IMG/VR virus record: IMGVR_UViG_3300030616_000016
Location: 1-64,000 of that record
From: a virus
DNA length: 64,000 nt
Direction: 5' to 3' (one strand)
The position numbers and the translations under genes are program-made. The notes beneath the pieces were generated by a model. That model made no database searches, was not told the DNA's origin, and saw only the letters and a program-made list of their open reading frames with translations. This document shows positions 48,370 to 56,710 of this stretch, in pieces. How positions within the stretch are numbered: position 1 is the first letter of the stretch; every line of letters begins with the position of its first letter.

Positions 48370-49034
48370 ATCAAGTCCTTTGAACATACCACTTCAATTG
48401 GATCAATATTAGAAGCGTAGTTGCAAAATAGCATGTATAATTTAACAAAGTTTTCCACTATAGATTTATCTATAGTGCCCTCTCCCAATCTAAACTCAAC
48501 AGTTTTTCTTGAATTATAGTGATATAATGACATAGATGCATGATGGTCTTTAGCTATTTCTTCAGCATCCTTGAAGAAATTAGCTATTCTTCCATATGCT
48601 GGTTTTTTATCTGCAAGTCTCTCACAATAGTATCTGTTTCTTTGTCTACTTTTAGGATAGCAATGCAATATAACAGGTTCTATTTGTAGCCATGCAGCTA
48701 TCATATTATGCGGATTAACATCCTCAATGCATATATGAATATGAACTGAATCTCTATTAGTAATTTCTATGTCATATTTACTCAGCTTAGTTAATACACT
48801 TTGAATTTTCTTAAGGTCTTTAATTGTTGAAACTGGTGTAGCTAGCTCACATCCAGTAGATGGGTCTTGCTTAAGGTGCCATTTCCTATTATTATGAGAG
48901 TCTTTCATCTTGCGATATACTTTAAAGGAATCAGGACCGTAAACACTTGGTATAACTATCTTTATAATATCATGAAGTTCATCTATGTCGCTTGAAAACT
49001 CGAATTCAATACCAAATTTGCGGTAGTATCTCAT
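48276..49034 (-). CDS. putative amidoligase
   Basis: 252 residues. FGIEFEFSSDIDEL at the start, WHLKQDPSTGCELATPVSTIKDLKKIQ, VHIHICIED and KTVEFRLGEGTID match the amidoligase family (PF12224-type, a COOH-NH2 ligase of the glutamine synthetase-like fold): Glu pairs for Mg-ATP and the D-x-S-x-G-x-E-x-x-x-P segment. These enzymes join amino groups to carboxylates, for example on peptides. Promoter at 49063. Confidence 0.78.
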   Translation of the reverse strand: MRYYRKFGIEFEFSSDIDELHDIIKIVIPSVYGPDSFKVYRKMKDSHNNRKWHLKQDPSTGCELATPVSTIKDLKKIQSVLTKLSKYDIEITNRDSVHIHICIEDVNPHNMIAAWLQIEPVILHCYPKSRQRNRYYCERLADKKPAYGRIANFFKDAEEIAKDHHASMSLYHYNSRKTVEFRLGEGTIDKSIVENFVKLYMLFCNYASNIDPIEVVCSKDLICESPRDLLYLLKIPYTGLKNFVTERYRQNI

Positions 49035-49062
49035 GACGTTTACCTCATCAGGTTATATTTTC

Positions 49063-49090
49063 ATTATAACCAAATTGCCTGTTATGTCAA
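49063..49090 (-). promoter_or_regulatory. consensus promoter of the amidoligase unit
   Basis: Minus-strand TTGACA (49085-49090), 16-bp spacer, TATAAT (49063-49068). Confidence 0.85.
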
Positions 49091-49124
49091 TGAAATACTA
49101 TTCAACTATTCACTTATTATTAAA

Positions 49125-49322
49125 TCAATCGTCATCGTCTTTTTGCTTGTAATCAGTTGAATAAAAACCGGATCCTTTAAAGTGGATTGCCGGAGCAAAT
49201 ATGATGCGCTCAAGAGTATCTGTATTGCATTTGGGACATGTCTTATTAGGTTCGGCTTTTATGCTATGCACAACCTTAATTTTCTTAGAACAATTTTTGC
49301 ATTGATATACATACGTTGGCAT
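49125..49322 (-). CDS. FmdB-type zinc-ribbon protein
   Basis: 65 residues. MPTYVYQCKNCSKKIKVVHSI...KTCPKCNTDTLERIIFAPAIHFKGSGFYSTDY is the FmdB/CxxC_CXXC_SSSS family, complete including the G-S-G-F-Y-x-T-D-Y tail. Function as regulator is only presumed. Adjacent (1-bp overlap) to the HD gene. Confidence 0.85.
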   Translation of the reverse strand: MPTYVYQCKNCSKKIKVVHSIKAEPNKTCPKCNTDTLERIIFAPAIHFKGSGFYSTDYKQKDDDD

Positions 49323-49918
49323 TATCGTTTCTCCTTCGCCATCATATTTTTTAGTCTCTCAAATTGATGTATAAACATTGCTTCTGCTTCTTTGCACTCC
49401 CAGCAATTTATTTTAATATGATCACTCATCTTTTTATACCATTCTTCATCCTGAATAAGCACTATGCTTGGTGTATCAAATAGAGATCTTTCTTCTAATA
49501 CTGTCATATGTATGTCGGTTTTCTTAACGCAATCACTAAGATTTGTATCTACATTAAAGTGCTTGAGTATTTCGTGCAAACCATCATCTTCGATATCACT
49601 TGGCAATAGTAATTCATCATATTCTTTGATGAGAATATGTCTTTTAATCGGCTGAATTATATCACTCATGTAGGCTTCGAAAGAATCGTGAAGAAGGAAT
49701 TGCATTGCGTGTTCTGTTTTACCACATAGCATAGACTTTTCTAAGAATATGCTGCCAAGAACACAGTGTTCTGCTACAGACATAAATTTGTTGCAATGAC
49801 CATTCCATCTACATTGTAGTGCCAAAGAATGGGCTATGCCTTTTATATCTATATCTTTGGCCTGCAGATCTGTAATATCAATTGGATCATTTCTGCTAAA
49901 TACTTTAAGGACGTTCAT
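49322..49918 (-). CDS. HD-domain phosphohydrolase, YfbR-like
   Basis: 198 residues. WNGHCNKFMSVAEHCVLGS, FLLHDSFEAYMSDIIQPIKR carry the HD metal ligands (H...HD...D) in the spacing of YfbR-like 5'-deoxynucleotidases. Likely dephosphorylates deoxynucleoside monophosphates, fitting the neighbouring nucleotide genes. Confidence 0.8.
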   Translation of the reverse strand: MNVLKVFSRNDPIDITDLQAKDIDIKGIAHSLALQCRWNGHCNKFMSVAEHCVLGSIFLEKSMLCGKTEHAMQFLLHDSFEAYMSDIIQPIKRHILIKEYDELLLPSDIEDDGLHEILKHFNVDTNLSDCVKKTDIHMTVLEERSLFDTPSIVLIQDEEWYKKMSDHIKINCWECKEAEAMFIHQFERLKNMMAKEKR

Positions 49919-50846
49919 TATATTTCCTTAGTTCTCTAAAGTAATTTCGTATGCTGATATCTCCTGCGCTCTTTGCGAAGGTTTTATGATAGCTATCTCT
50001 ATAATATGTCTCACTAACAGCATCATAGTACATAGTGAAATCGCCATCGTCACCCATATAAAACTTATCCCAGAACTCTTGACTAAGACTAGATTTAACA
50101 TCAAGTTGTTCCAAGGCTAGATTGTCAAAAGATATGATAGCATCATTAAGATTAAGTAGCTTCTCCATATTATTATATATAGAAAGCTGTTTCTCTCTTA
50201 TGATTTTATGATTTCTATTATCAAACATCCTGCCTCTGCCAGTGCCTTTATATCCTAATATTAGGCATCGACACATACCAGTGGCTTCAGATACCCTAGC
50301 AATAGTATTATATATATATTCGAACGAGTGAATACCAGATATAAAATGGAATACTACATGAGGAGAAATCTGTGCTATTGATACCAAATGATTATTACAT
50401 TCTTTGACAGATATACCTAACCCATGTATCATTTTCTTAGATACTATTAGCTTAATTGTGTTCATATATTTTTGGACGTGGGCTTGGTTCACAGTTAAAT
50501 TTGCGATATGTCCTTGTTGTCCTACTATTGTTAGTATCTGAAGTAACCTAGGATGTGCTAAAGGATTTCCACCACCAATAGCAAGCTCACATGGATGTGG
50601 AATATCTGCGAGTGATAGTGTGGTATATATATTGCAATGGTTTCCAACTTCACAAGAAGACTCATAACAGTATGGACAACCAAGATCACAAAAACTAGTT
50701 ATCTTGACGTCCATGCTTTCTGGATATATGGGTTTTGGTTTACCTTCATATCTTCTAATTTTTGTACCATCTTTCAATATTGTTACATGAACATTACCAT
50801 TTGTATATGATGTAAGAATATCATCGGCTATTTCTAGTGTTGCCAT
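49905..50846 (-). CDS. radical SAM protein
   Basis: 313 residues. DVKITSFCDLGCPYCYESSCEVGNHC contains CxxxCxxC for the [4Fe-4S] cluster; LAIGGGNPLAHP is the SAM-binding G-G-G-N-P motif. The tail has Tyr/Asp-rich stretches and no obvious second cluster. Reaction unknown; overlaps the HD gene by 14 bp. Confidence 0.8.
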   Translation of the reverse strand: MATLEIADDILTSYTNGNVHVTILKDGTKIRRYEGKPKPIYPESMDVKITSFCDLGCPYCYESSCEVGNHCNIYTTLSLADIPHPCELAIGGGNPLAHPRLLQILTIVGQQGHIANLTVNQAHVQKYMNTIKLIVSKKMIHGLGISVKECNNHLVSIAQISPHVVFHFISGIHSFEYIYNTIARVSEATGMCRCLILGYKGTGRGRMFDNRNHKIIREKQLSIYNNMEKLLNLNDAIISFDNLALEQLDVKSSLSQEFWDKFYMGDDGDFTMYYDAVSETYYRDSYHKTFAKSAGDISIRNYFRELRKYNERP

Positions 50847-50859
50847 TAACTATCCATTC

Positions 50860-51312
50860 TCAATGATTATCATTGTCAATATAGAGTATAGAGTTTGGAC
50901 TAAATATGAAATTTATGAGTGTAGTCTTGCTGCGAAATGCAATAGCAGATGTACCTAGAGAGTTATGATCGATGTAAGCGTATTCCTTTCCAGTGCTATT
51001 AATGTCCCAGTCAGTTGTAAAATTAAACTCAATCTCTTGGGCTCCCGTCATTTCTTTAATGACATCTACTAGCATTTCCATTCTTTCTTCGTTATGTTTG
51101 TTGTCTATTGCACAATAAGCTGCTTTTGCATAGCAGTCATTATAAGTCTCATAACCCCAGCCAAATTCATATGCATCAATTACCACACGGCCATTAGAAT
51201 CTGGTTTCATAATGTCTAAAGAAGATTTTAGATTATTGTTGACTGGAGCTATAGATATTGAATGACAACTGGATGAGTTTGTCTCAAACAATCCATTTCT
51301 TATATTAATCAT
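50860..51312 (-). CDS. phage hypothetical protein ('FETNSSSxHS' family)
   Basis: 150 residues. The opening INIRNGLFETNSSSCHSISI is a motif seen in many jumbo-phage hypothetical proteins. The rest is alpha/beta with an acidic C-terminus. Function unknown. Followed upstream by the terminator at 51332. Confidence 0.65.
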   Translation of the reverse strand: MINIRNGLFETNSSSCHSISIAPVNNNLKSSLDIMKPDSNGRVVIDAYEFGWGYETYNDCYAKAAYCAIDNKHNEERMEMLVDVIKEMTGAQEIEFNFTTDWDINSTGKEYAYIDHNSLGTSAIAFRSKTTLINFIFSPNSILYIDNDNH

Positions 51313-51331
51313 TGGTTTCTCCTATAATGTC

Positions 51332-51360
51332 AAAAAGCTACTTATAATAAGTAGCTTTTT
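51332..51360. terminator. bidirectional intrinsic terminator
   Basis: AAAAAGCTACTTA / TAAGTAGCTTTTT, 13-bp perfect stem with 3-nt loop, T-runs on both strands. Ends the unit that starts near 54 kb. The ~95 bp between it and the phosphoesterase stop hold nothing else I can support. Confidence 0.9.
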
Positions 51361-51456
51361 GATAGGTATATACGTAATTATATTGTTTAATACATAGCAA
51401 TTTTAAACATAGTTTCAACTAAACAAATGATTGCAAATGTAAAACAATATGTAACT

Positions 51457-52632
51457 TTATTGATTAGCCAGTTCATAGTCATAGACTTCAGTCTCATTAA
51501 AAAGGTTAACTTTGTATCTTTGAGGTTCTTCTAACTCTTTGGTTTCCCAATCTTTACAACGAATATTAAAATAGTTTCTCCATGTTACCCCATCTTCTGG
51601 ACTCACACCAAATGCCATTTGTGTGGGTTGCAAGAATGCGGCTTTTTCTTCAAAGAGATATTCTGTTGTCCCAAGAAAGGAACCATTAATTAGTACTTCG
51701 CCAGTGTTATGAGGCAATCCTGTTGGTTGATGAAAGTGACCAAGTAGGAAGTAATTATAGGTTATGTCTTTTACGGCGCCTAGAGCTACCATATTGCCCA
51801 CATTTCTTCTTATACCATAGTGAGGTATACCTAAACTGTTTCCGCCTCTTATTTGGTGTCCATGAGAGACTACAAAGTTCCAATTGTGTATACCAAGAGA
51901 TACAGACCATGCATCTGGTATTACAAAATCTACCTTGCCGGCACTCACCATTTCTTTACATCTTGTATATGCATACATTGATGATAGGTAGTCCCAGTTC
52001 GTCTGAGGTTCCTTCCAGTTAACTTTCTTACCAAATCTTCCATGATTACCTGACACACATACAACTGTAATTCCCTGTTCTGGAAACTTAGCTGCTAAGT
52101 CTTGAATCATCATGCCATATACTTCACCAGATGCCATAGATGATTTGATACAATTCTTCCATTCAGAATGTTTTGATAGACCGTGAATGTCACCATCAGA
52201 CCCATGGTCTCCCATAAGCAGAAAGTATATATGATCAAATCGTCTGTTGTTTAAACTGGAACAGTATGTGAACAATGAATCCATATATCGTTCTGCTCTA
52301 TGACAGAAAGGTGTAAAACCATAGTGCTCATAGAACCTGACTCTTTCCTGTTTCAAAATGTGATCTGGATGAGAGTCAGATACCATTAGTACTAATGATT
52401 CTACAATATCTGTATCTGGTCTTGATTTCTTTTGAGTAGGCTTGTATGGCATTGGATCCACAGTATGAATCACATCTACCAAGTCTGAGAATAGTCTGTT
52501 GTAGTCTCCAGCCTGTCTTTTCAAGGAAGCATTTCTAGTCCTAAGACCCTCGGCTTCTTTTATTAAAGATTGCATCTCCGGAGAATACTTATCCTTTGCC
52601 TGCTCTAAGGTGATTCCTTTACTCTTAGCCAT
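51457..52632 (-). CDS. calcineurin-like metallophosphoesterase
   Basis: 391 residues. Motif series LMVSDSHPDH (D-x-H), LMGDHGSDGD (G-D), CVSGNHGRFG (G-N-H), VSHGHQI (G-H) and LGHFHQP (G-H-x-H) in order. N-terminal ~60 residues helical. Similar phage proteins act as nucleases or phosphodiesterases of the Mre11/SbcD type, but the DNA-binding capping domain is not evident. Confidence 0.82.
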   Translation of the reverse strand: MAKSKGITLEQAKDKYSPEMQSLIKEAEGLRTRNASLKRQAGDYNRLFSDLVDVIHTVDPMPYKPTQKKSRPDTDIVESLVLMVSDSHPDHILKQERVRFYEHYGFTPFCHRAERYMDSLFTYCSSLNNRRFDHIYFLLMGDHGSDGDIHGLSKHSEWKNCIKSSMASGEVYGMMIQDLAAKFPEQGITVVCVSGNHGRFGKKVNWKEPQTNWDYLSSMYAYTRCKEMVSAGKVDFVIPDAWSVSLGIHNWNFVVSHGHQIRGGNSLGIPHYGIRRNVGNMVALGAVKDITYNYFLLGHFHQPTGLPHNTGEVLINGSFLGTTEYLFEEKAAFLQPTQMAFGVSPEDGVTWRNYFNIRCKDWETKELEEPQRYKVNLFNETEVYDYELANQ

Positions 52633-52636
52633 TGTT

Positions 52637-53161
52637 CTACTCCTTGCGTAGCAACCTAGAATCAGGCAATTCTTTCTTGAATTTCAATACCTCACTTCTA
52701 GGACCATACGCTATGTCTTTGTTTTCAAACTGAATGGCATACCAACGAACTTCCTCAGACTTAATAGCAGCGAACCACTTAGGGTTACGTCTACAGCCTG
52801 TTTCTTCAAGCAAGACACTTTCAGGATATAGTATGCCTTTTGGCATGTTATTAATAACCTTCTTGATTTTGTACACAACATCAAATTTGTTCTTCAAATC
52901 CTCAATTGTATATCCTTTACCAGATTTATTCTTAGGTTGCTTTTTGCTGATTTCGTCTTCCTCCTTTTTGGGTTTATTTTTCTTGAACTTGACAGAATGT
53001 CCTGGTCCAGGTAAACTGTATCCGAGAGATCTAACTATGCTACCTACTTCGTCTACTGAGAGCCCAGTACTTCTTGAGATTTTATACTCATCCCAGCAAT
53101 CTTTCCTCTGGTTGATATAGTTTTGGATCCTTTTCTGCATATGTGCATTTGCACGACTCAT
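52637..53161 (-). CDS. hypothetical DNA-binding-like protein
   Basis: 174 residues. N-terminal helix-turn-helix-like region (CWDEYKISRSTGLSVDEVGSIVRSLGY), a very basic linker (KFKKNKPKKEEDEISKKQPKNK) and a C-terminal domain with RWYAIQF. Overlaps its upstream neighbour by 4 bp. Possible regulator. Confidence 0.6.
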   Translation of the reverse strand: MSRANAHMQKRIQNYINQRKDCWDEYKISRSTGLSVDEVGSIVRSLGYSLPGPGHSVKFKKNKPKKEEDEISKKQPKNKSGKGYTIEDLKNKFDVVYKIKKVINNMPKGILYPESVLLEETGCRRNPKWFAAIKSEEVRWYAIQFENKDIAYGPRSEVLKFKKELPDSRLLRKE

Positions 53162-53727
53162 ATCTTTATGCCTCCTGCAACTGGTTCAGATACTGCACCT
53201 AGGAGACCCTCACAATCTTTTACAAGCTTGTCTGCATCTTCGTCACTGTATACCATTGCTTTTAATGCAATTCTGCACAGACTACCTGTATATGGAAGAA
53301 TTGTTCTAAAAATTACCATTGGTAGCACTGGAATAGAATCATGAAGCATTAGCGTATCACCAGGATTAGGAGCTGTATTTGAAATCCATGATGGTAAGTT
53401 TAGTGAATACTTAGGAGTCATTTCTTTAGGAATTGATGCAGCATCTCTTGGTACCACACATATCATAAGCTTGGCAACAATTACATTTGCCATATAAGGA
53501 AGCCCGAAAGACTCTGCAGCAAGTTTACAAATTTCTTGTGATACTGCGGTGAGTTTTTCTTCTGGTATATTGTTTTCACTCAAAGAAGTTGAAAGCATAT
53601 TTTTAATAACAGGAGAACTGCCGGCAATCCACTTACTGAGAAGATTGTTTTCTCTCATCTGAGTTTTTGAATTCGTTTCTGGTTTAACTTGGTTGATATC
53701 TACTATGTTGTCTTTTTCTTCAGTCAT
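53158..53727 (-). CDS. hypothetical protein
   Basis: About 189 residues from MTEEKDNIVDINQ at 53727; the longer frame re-reads its neighbour. Helical first half, then a segment rich in Pro and hydrophobics (PSWISNTAPNPGDTLMLHDSIPVLPMVIFRTILPYTG). Unrecognised. Confidence 0.6.
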   Translation of the reverse strand: MTEEKDNIVDINQVKPETNSKTQMRENNLLSKWIAGSSPVIKNMLSTSLSENNIPEEKLTAVSQEICKLAAESFGLPYMANVIVAKLMICVVPRDAASIPKEMTPKYSLNLPSWISNTAPNPGDTLMLHDSIPVLPMVIFRTILPYTGSLCRIALKAMVYSDEDADKLVKDCEGLLGAVSEPVAGGIKI

Positions 53728-53737
53728 TATTATCTCC

Positions 53738-54049
53738 CTAGATACAAACTTCTGGTTTGGAGTCGATGATTTCGTCTTCGGTAGGTGTTTCAAGAACAAA
53801 CTCTCTCGTAATTCGGAAGCCTTCGGATCTGTCTACTACGTCTTTGATCTTGTAAATAGTTCCTTTTATCTTGATAATACAAGGACTCTTCTTAGAGTAC
53901 TTTGAAAGCTCTTTGCCATTAATTGCAGACTCTATTTTGCCCTTGATTTCCTTGACAACAAGACCACCTGAGGTGATAAATTTTGTTGAACATACAACTC
54001 CACCACAGAATTCTGGTTTGTCTTTTACCCTAATATCTTCTTTCGCCAT
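53738..54049 (-). CDS. hypothetical protein, promoter-proximal
   Basis: About 103 residues from MAKEDIRVKDK (GGAG 8 nt upstream). Beta-rich with KGKIESAINGKEL. First gene of the leftward unit driven by the promoter at 54088. Confidence 0.6.
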   Translation of the reverse strand: MAKEDIRVKDKPEFCGGVVCSTKFITSGGLVVKEIKGKIESAINGKELSKYSKKSPCIIKIKGTIYKIKDVVDRSEGFRITREFVLETPTEDEIIDSKPEVCI

Positions 54050-54087
54050 ATTCATATCTCCGAAAAATTAATATACTTAATATAATA

Positions 54088-54115
54088 TTGTAATGCATAA
54101 GCCCGAAATGTCAAC
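54088..54115 (-). promoter_or_regulatory. promoter of the 54-51 kb unit
   Basis: Minus-strand TTGACA (54110-54115), 16-bp spacer, TACAAT (54088-54093). The -35 element lies in the loop of a CCGAAAT/ATTTCGG hairpin followed by TTTTT on the + strand. Confidence 0.75.
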
Positions 54116-54167
54116 AATCAATTTCGGTTTTTCGGCAGTTAAATTGCCGGATACATTGATTGTAAAA

Positions 54168-54314
54168 GGAATAGGATATGTAGTAGCTTTAAGTCCACAA
54201 CATAAAGTCGTTCAGGTATTGCACTTTTTGGTACGGGGAGGAGAAAGTGCACTCTCACCTTAGGAGAGGAAAGGTATATACCACAGACCCCTAGGTAACT
54301 ACTACTCCTATTCC
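54168..54314. other. structured intergenic element E0
   Basis: Outer stem GGAATAGG + GTAGTAG (54168-54186) pairs with CTACTAC + CCTATTCC (54299-54314). Inside: CTTTA/TAAAG, TGCACTTT/AAAGTGCA and CTCTC/GAGAG hairpins and a GGTATATACC palindrome. Lacks the E-family loop. Part of a 450-bp gene-free stretch. Confidence 0.65.
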
Positions 54315-54326
54315 AAGAATAAAAAC

Positions 54327-54497
54327 GGCTTCTCAGAGTTAATTTGCAATTGAAGCTGCAGTTATAAGCTTAGCATGCATTAAAAATCTAATATGTGTTC
54401 CTCGTTTTTAATGCATGCTAAGCTTTACTCTTATACATTGTGTATTCACAATGCTTTATCACCTATATTAAAGATGATTAAAAACCTCTGAGAAGCC
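54327..54497. repeat. cloverleaf-like foldback element E2
   Basis: Outer stem GGCTTCTCAGAG (54327-54338) / CTCTGAGAAGCC (54486-54497). Long arm: perfect 21-bp stem 54366-54386 with 54405-54425, loop TCTAATATGTGTTCCTCG. Small hairpin CATTGTG-TATT-CACAATG (54436-54453). Begins 6 bp after the gmd stop codon on the minus strand. Confidence 0.85.
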
Positions 54498-54503
54498 TTT
54501 TAT

Positions 54504-55505
54504 TTATGCCATCATTTCATTAATCAAAGCGTCTAGGTCGTACATAGGACTCCATCCTAGTTCAGACCGCGCTTTTCTTGAATCTCCAAGGAGAGTATAT
54601 ACCTCTGTAGGTCTATAATATGCTGGATTGACCTTAATCATTGGCTTATCTTCAATCATTCCAACTTCGTCCTCAGGCTTATCTCCCTTAACCCATGTGA
54701 ATTTCTTGCCCGCTAATTTAATAGCGGATTCTATGAACTCTCTTACACTAGTTGTCCTATTGCTTGAAAGTACATAGTCTTGCATAGGCTTATTGTCTTT
54801 TCTGATTTCTCTCTGATTGAGGATTCGCCACATTCCTTCCACCATGTCTTTAGCATGACTCCAATCTCTTCTAGCCTCCATGTTTCCAATCTCTAATGGA
54901 GTATTATCACCAGTGCTTAGTCTTTTTGCCCACTCAGTTATCTTACTTGTGACAAATATTTTGGGCCTGCGTTGTGACTCATGATTAAATAAGATACCAG
55001 AGCACGCCATTAAATCATAAGATTCTCTGTAGTTGATAACAGACCAGTGGGCGGCTAATTTTGCAACTCCATAAGGACTTCTGGGATAGAATGCACTATT
55101 TTCATTATACTTGTCACTCTTTAGTCCACCAAACATTTCTGAAGTTGATGCCTGATAAAACTTAGTGTATGGAGACAATGATTTTATTGCGTCTAGAAAT
55201 ATAATCACAGCTTGAGCATTGATTTTAAAAGTTGCAGCAGGAATATTAAAGCTTTCTTTTACAAAAGACATTGCTCCAAGATTGTATATTTCATCAAACT
55301 TATCTTGCACAAGTCTTTTAATAGAAGTTTCGTCTGTCAGATCGCCTTTTCTGATAATAATATCATTTTTGATATGTTCTATATTACAAAGATTTTCTCT
55401 GGATTGGTGACGAACCATACCATGTACTTCATAACCTTTTTCTAGCATCAGTTCTGCTAGATAAGACCCATCTTGGCCATTTACACCTGTGATCAGGCAC
55501 TTCAT
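54504..55505 (-). CDS. gmd: GDP-mannose 4,6-dehydratase
   Basis: 333 residues from the ATG 8 nt after GGAG. SDR-extended Rossmann motif GVNGQDGSYLAELMLEKGYEVHGMVR, catalytic S-E in QASTSEMFGG, Y-x-x-x-K in YGVAKLAAH, NHESQRRPKIFVT substrate loop; full family length. Makes GDP-4-keto-6-deoxymannose from GDP-mannose, a precursor for fucose, rhamnose or perosamine sugars used by the glycosyltransferases nearby. It is bracketed by foldback elements E2/E0 and E3/E4. Confidence 0.95.
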   Translation of the reverse strand: MKCLITGVNGQDGSYLAELMLEKGYEVHGMVRHQSRENLCNIEHIKNDIIIRKGDLTDETSIKRLVQDKFDEIYNLGAMSFVKESFNIPAATFKINAQAVIIFLDAIKSLSPYTKFYQASTSEMFGGLKSDKYNENSAFYPRSPYGVAKLAAHWSVINYRESYDLMACSGILFNHESQRRPKIFVTSKITEWAKRLSTGDNTPLEIGNMEARRDWSHAKDMVEGMWRILNQREIRKDNKPMQDYVLSSNRTTSVREFIESAIKLAGKKFTWVKGDKPEDEVGMIEDKPMIKVNPAYYRPTEVYTLLGDSRKARSELGWSPMYDLDALINEMMA

Positions 55506-55538
55506 ACTCATAGCTCCTTTAGTAAAAGAATAAAAAGG

Positions 55539-55711
55539 TGAAAGCTAGTACGTATGCCAGCCGGCCGATTCCGGGCCCACCAGGCAGAGCTCAGCGTAAG
55601 ATTATATGTATTTCTCTTCGTCGCTGAGCTCAGCCTGGTGGAATTTAGTCACACTAAGTATGCTTAGCGCTATTTACTTATTAAGTAAATATAACTACGT
55701 ACTAGCTTTCA
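55539..55711. repeat. cloverleaf-like foldback element E3
   Basis: Outer stem TGAAAGCTAGTACGTA (55539-55554) pairs perfectly with 55696-55711 (16 bp). Long arm CCACCAGGC + GAGCTCAGCG (55577-55596) with 55622-55641, one A-A mismatch, loop containing TTATATGTATTTC. Small hairpins CTAAG-TATG-CTTAG and a TTTACTTA/TAAGTAAA palindrome. Confidence 0.85.
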
Positions 55712-55715
55712 TAAG

Positions 55716-55908
55716 ATAAAGCGACTGGTACACATTACTTCAGGATCCAAGATCCTGAAGCCTAGCGCAGGACCAGGGTGCTCTGGGTAATTTAATATGT
55801 ATTTCAAAAATTACTCTAATGCACCCAGGTCCTGCGATTATTTAATATTGAGCATACTCAATACCTCTAATACATTTGGTATTAAATGCGCTGTGTACCA
55901 GTCTTTAT
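55716..55908. repeat. cloverleaf-like foldback element E4
   Basis: Outer stem GACTGGTACACA (55723-55734) / TGTGTACCAGTC (55892-55903), extended by ATAAA/TTTAT. Hairpin CTTCAGGATC-CAA-GATCCTGAAG. Long arm CGCAGGACC, GGGTGC and GTAATTT helices (55766-55793 with 55808-55836), one A-A mismatch, loop AATATGTATTTCAA. Small hairpins ATTGAG/CTCAAT and TAATAC/GTATTA. Only 4 bp separate it from E3. Confidence 0.85.
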
Positions 55909-56708
55909 TAAAGTTTCTTAGAAGCTTTTAGCTTCTTAATATGCGCGACTTCTTCTGGTGTCTGTAACTTCTCTAGCTTGCTGTGTAGTAGATCTAGATG
56001 TCGTTTAGCGTTTTCATCATGTTCTTTCTCCACCTTTTCTTTCAGTTCCGTTCTCATTTCTTGCACCGCCTTCATAGTATTTTTGCCGGCGCTTATTGTT
56101 AATCCAATAGTTGCACCCCATATTCTTCTTGCCAAAGGAATACCTAGTGATGGAACGAATATTATAAGTACTACTACTCCGATTATGATGATCCAAAAAA
56201 TAAGCATAATCCAAGCCCATAAAGATCCAAGTTTTGTCTTCAGAGTTGAGTTCTCTTTGGACTTCATCTCAAGTTCTTTTGCTTTATCTCTTATGATCTT
56301 TGCTTTCTCGTTGTTTACTTGCTTGATCTGTTCCATGAGCACTGCATTTTGCTCACGAATCTTTGCGTTTGCCTCATCGATTCCACTAAATACTTTCTCA
56401 ACAGACTTAGGGTCACTAGGATCGAAATCAGTATTAATGCCAAGTGTAGATATAAATTTCTTGGCAAGCTTAAGTATGATTTCTGCAGACTTTTCTTTTG
56501 GCTCTGCTCCTTCATAGTAAACCTTCTCTGCTTTGTCAAGATTTAAAGCAGTTGCTCTACTTAGTTGCTCCTTATTCTTGAACGGAAGCTCAGGTCTTTG
56601 AGGTACATTCTTTTCTGCGCGAAAAGCATGATCTTCTCTCGTTATTTCTACAAAACTGCAACCTGTTGCAAATAAAGAAAATATACTTATAATAAGTAGT
56701 TTTCTCAT
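55908..56708 (-). CDS. membrane lipoprotein with coiled coil
   Basis: About 266 residues from MRKLLIISIFSLFATGCSF: a lipobox (L-F-A-T-G-C), so Cys17 is probably acylated. Then an acidic helical region, a coiled coil (~100-160, REQNAVLMEQIKQVNNEKAKIIRDKAKELEMKSK), one transmembrane segment (~165-195) and a charged cytoplasmic-type tail. Spanin-like topology is conceivable but length argues against it. Confidence 0.65.
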   Translation of the reverse strand: MRKLLIISIFSLFATGCSFVEITREDHAFRAEKNVPQRPELPFKNKEQLSRATALNLDKAEKVYYEGAEPKEKSAEIILKLAKKFISTLGINTDFDPSDPKSVEKVFSGIDEANAKIREQNAVLMEQIKQVNNEKAKIIRDKAKELEMKSKENSTLKTKLGSLWAWIMLIFWIIIIGVVVLIIFVPSLGIPLARRIWGATIGLTISAGKNTMKAVQEMRTELKEKVEKEHDENAKRHLDLLHSKLEKLQTPEEVAHIKKLKASKKL

Positions 56709-56710
56709 GC

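Noticed and set aside
38726-55908. Foldback elements as insertion sequences or MITEs
   Set aside because: No target-site duplications, and the terminal stems differ completely among copies, whereas MITE ends are conserved.
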